Shown here in pieces: positions 62,683 to 64,000 of a stretch of DNA of 64,000 bases. A model generated the notes under the pieces. The model made no database searches and was not told the origin of the DNA. It saw only the letters and a list, made by a program, of their open reading frames with translations. The position numbers were made by a program, and so were the translations under genes. Origin of the DNA: Pelagibacterales bacterium SAG-MED01 (GTDB taxonomy: Bacteria; Pseudomonadota; Alphaproteobacteria; Pelagibacterales; Pelagibacteraceae). Location: contig JACWCY010000001.1 of the NCBI GenBank assembly GCA_014654455.1, positions 208,113-272,112 of the forward strand. Reading direction: 5' to 3'. Within the stretch, counting starts at the first letter, position 1, and every line of letters begins with the position of its first letter.

Positions 62683-63222
62683 TTAAATTGCTCTCACTTC
62701 TTTTACTTCTGGTATATAATGACATAAAAGATTTTGAACTCCTTGTTTTAAAGTTGCTGTCGAGCTAGGACAGCCCGAACAACTGCCTTGTAATTGAACT
62801 TTTACAATCCCGTCTTTATATTCTTTAAATTTAATATCACCTCCATCCTTAGCAACGGCAGGTCTTATTTTTTCATCTAGTATTTTTACAATCTTTTTTT
62901 CTATATCTTTTAAGTTTTCATTTGTCTCATTTAAATCTTTTTCTATTACACAATCTTTTCCACTTGAATAAAAATCATTAATTAAAGAAATAACTATATG
63001 CTTAACTTCATCCCATGATATTTCCTCATATTTATTGATTGATATAAAATCTTTTCCTAAAAAAATTCCTTCAACACCATTAACTGAAAGTAAATTTCTC
63101 ACTAACTCATTATTTGTTTCATCTTTTTTTGTAATTTCAAAAGATCCATAACTTGAAACAGTTTTACCTGGTAAAAATTTTAGAGAATTTGGATTTGGTG
63201 TAATTTCTGTCTGAACAAACAT
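62683..63222 (-). CDS. NifU-like Fe-S scaffold protein (Nfu type)
   Basis: A 179-residue protein with an N-terminal Nfu_N domain (M-F-V-Q-T-E-I-T-P-N-P-N-S-L-K-F-L-P-G) and a C-terminal NifU domain. The cluster motif is Q-G-S-C-S-G-C-P-S-S (CxxC, ~residues 145-148). Such proteins carry 4Fe-4S clusters to target enzymes. It lies between trpS and the glucosaminidase on the same strand, a gene neighbourhood also seen in other alphaproteobacteria. Confidence 0.93.
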   Translation of the reverse strand: MFVQTEITPNPNSLKFLPGKTVSSYGSFEITKKDETNNELVRNLLSVNGVEGIFLGKDFISINKYEEISWDEVKHIVISLINDFYSSGKDCVIEKDLNETNENLKDIEKKIVKILDEKIRPAVAKDGGDIKFKEYKDGIVKVQLQGSCSGCPSSTATLKQGVQNLLCHYIPEVKEVRAI

Positions 63223-63274
63223 AACTAATATATAATCATTAATTATAAAATTTAAACTAGTTAATAAATTTAGT

Positions 63275-64000
63275 TTAAAAACCGACTATTTCGTGAATTT
63301 TTTTAATTTTTCTTGTGGCTATATTGTTCGCTTTTTCACATCCATTAGAAAGGATTTCATCTAGATATTTTTTTTCATTTAACAATTTTTTAATCTCAAG
63401 TGAAATGGGGGTAATTTTATCAACTAAAACTTGTGTTAAATTTTCTTTAAATTCTGAAAAATTTTTTTCAGAAAAATTTTCAATTACTTTTTCTAAAGAC
63501 AAACTAGTCAAGCTTGAATAAATACCAATTAAATTTTTAGCCTCAGGTCTTTTGTCTAGCTCATCAATTGTTGATGGCATTGGCATTGGGTCTGTTTTGG
63601 CTTTTTTTATTTTATTTATAATTTGATCTTTTTCATCAGTTAAATTTATTCGACCTAAATCTGATAATTCTGATTTACTCATTTTTTTTGATCCATCTTT
63701 AAGACTCATTATTCTAGAAAACTCCTTTTGAATTAGAGGTTCTGGTATCTTAAAAAAATCATTAACTTTAAAATCGTTATTAAATTTTTGAGCAATATCT
63801 CGACAAAGTTCTAAATGTTGTTTTTGATCATCGCCTACAGGAACATGTGTTGTATCGTATAATAATATATCTGCTGCCATTAGTACTGGATATGAATAAA
63901 GCCCAATACTTGCTTTTTCTTTATCTTTTCCAGCTTTCTCTTTAAACTGTGTCATCCTATTTAACCATCCCATTCTAGCTGTACAACTTAATATCCATGC
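63275..64000 (-). CDS. trpS: tryptophan-tRNA ligase, C-terminal part (5' end outside window)
   Basis: The frame runs to the window edge, where codons for A-W-I-L-S-C precede T-A-R-M-G-W-L-N-R-M-T-Q-F-K-E-K, so the N-terminus (with the HIGH motif) is missing. About 241 residues are visible. The class I signature K-M-S-K-S appears in G-S-K-K-M-S-K-S-E-L. The tRNA-binding C-terminal helical region is intact to the stop. Confidence 0.95.
   Translation of the reverse strand, partial: AWILSCTARMGWLNRMTQFKEKAGKDKEKASIGLYSYPVLMAADILLYDTTHVPVGDDQKQHLELCRDIAQKFNNDFKVNDFFKIPEPLIQKEFSRIMSLKDGSKKMSKSELSDLGRINLTDEKDQIINKIKKAKTDPMPMPSTIDELDKRPEAKNLIGIYSSLTSLSLEKVIENFSEKNFSEFKENLTQVLVDKITPISLEIKKLLNEKKYLDEILSNGCEKANNIATRKIKKIHEIVGF

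Noticed and set aside
1..64000. CRISPR arrays, insertion sequences, prophage or integrated elements
   Set aside because: No regularly spaced repeats, transposase or integrase reading frames, or target duplications were seen.

Overview
The window looks like a piece of chromosome from a SAR11-type marine alphaproteobacterium (Pelagibacterales, 'Candidatus Pelagibacter'-like). The evidence is a very AT-rich sequence, extremely short or overlapping gene junctions, no mobile DNA, and a gene content of core metabolism plus a TAXI-family TRAP transporter, Irr/rubrerythrin and streamlined versions of standard alphaproteobacterial operons. The assignment rests on gene content and style, not on a database search. 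I see 68 protein genes (two cut by the window edges, several very small), two tRNAs, four intrinsic terminators or terminator-like stems, and a set of candidate Fur-family operators. There are no rRNAs, insertion sequences, prophages or CRISPR arrays.

Layout. 1-6.4 kb: end of an alpha/beta hydrolase, then glutamate synthase gltBD. 6.5-14 kb: uppP, a DMT-family exporter, aceF/aceE of pyruvate dehydrogenase (E1 carries its own lipoyl domain) and a thiolase. 14-19.3 kb: tRNA-Arg, a tiny membrane ORF, a hotdog thioesterase, a TAXI TRAP transporter and an aminotransferase. 19.4-23.7 kb: a plus-strand group of Suv3-like helicase, TerB-like protein, 7Fe ferredoxin and a CarD regulator with a lysine-rich tail, then a monocistronic gene for a 24-residue polycationic peptide. 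23.9-29.3 kb: acyl-CoA ligase directly behind tRNA-Leu, a YqaA-like membrane protein, dsbB, coq7, an HNH nuclease, an esterase, a HIG1-like protein and a TlpA-like thioredoxin. 29.4-32.8 kb: argH, a LptM-like lipoprotein, lysA, plsC.

32.8-41.9 kb: the dnaN/dnaA, rpsT, mutM, ubiE, ubiB, coaBC, dut neighbourhood typical of alphaproteobacteria, then a ThiF/MoeB-like E1 enzyme and an SH3-domain protein. 41.9-47.7 kb: an oxidative-stress/iron block (DUF3501, CCG-domain Fe-S protein, rubrerythrin, Irr) next to fabA-fabB-fabI. 47.7-54.2 kb: pnp, rpsO, rbfA, infB, nusA, without rimP, ylxR and truB. 54.3-60.6 kb: metK, lnt, ybeY, phoH, miaB, fur, and a shortened tsaB. 60.5-64 kb: polysaccharide deacetylase, Bax-like glucosaminidase, NifU-like scaffold and the C-terminal part of trpS.

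Most noteworthy observations: the 24-residue Lys/Arg/Ala-only peptide gene with its own promoter, leader hairpin, Shine-Dalgarno and terminator; the lipoyl-E1 fusion in pyruvate dehydrogenase; repeated 7-1-7 operators around rubrerythrin and irr; a pentamer-repeat leader in front of pnp; and several reduced or rearranged core operons. I found no obviously new multi-gene defence or metabolic system. The tiny basic peptide is the best candidate for something undescribed.
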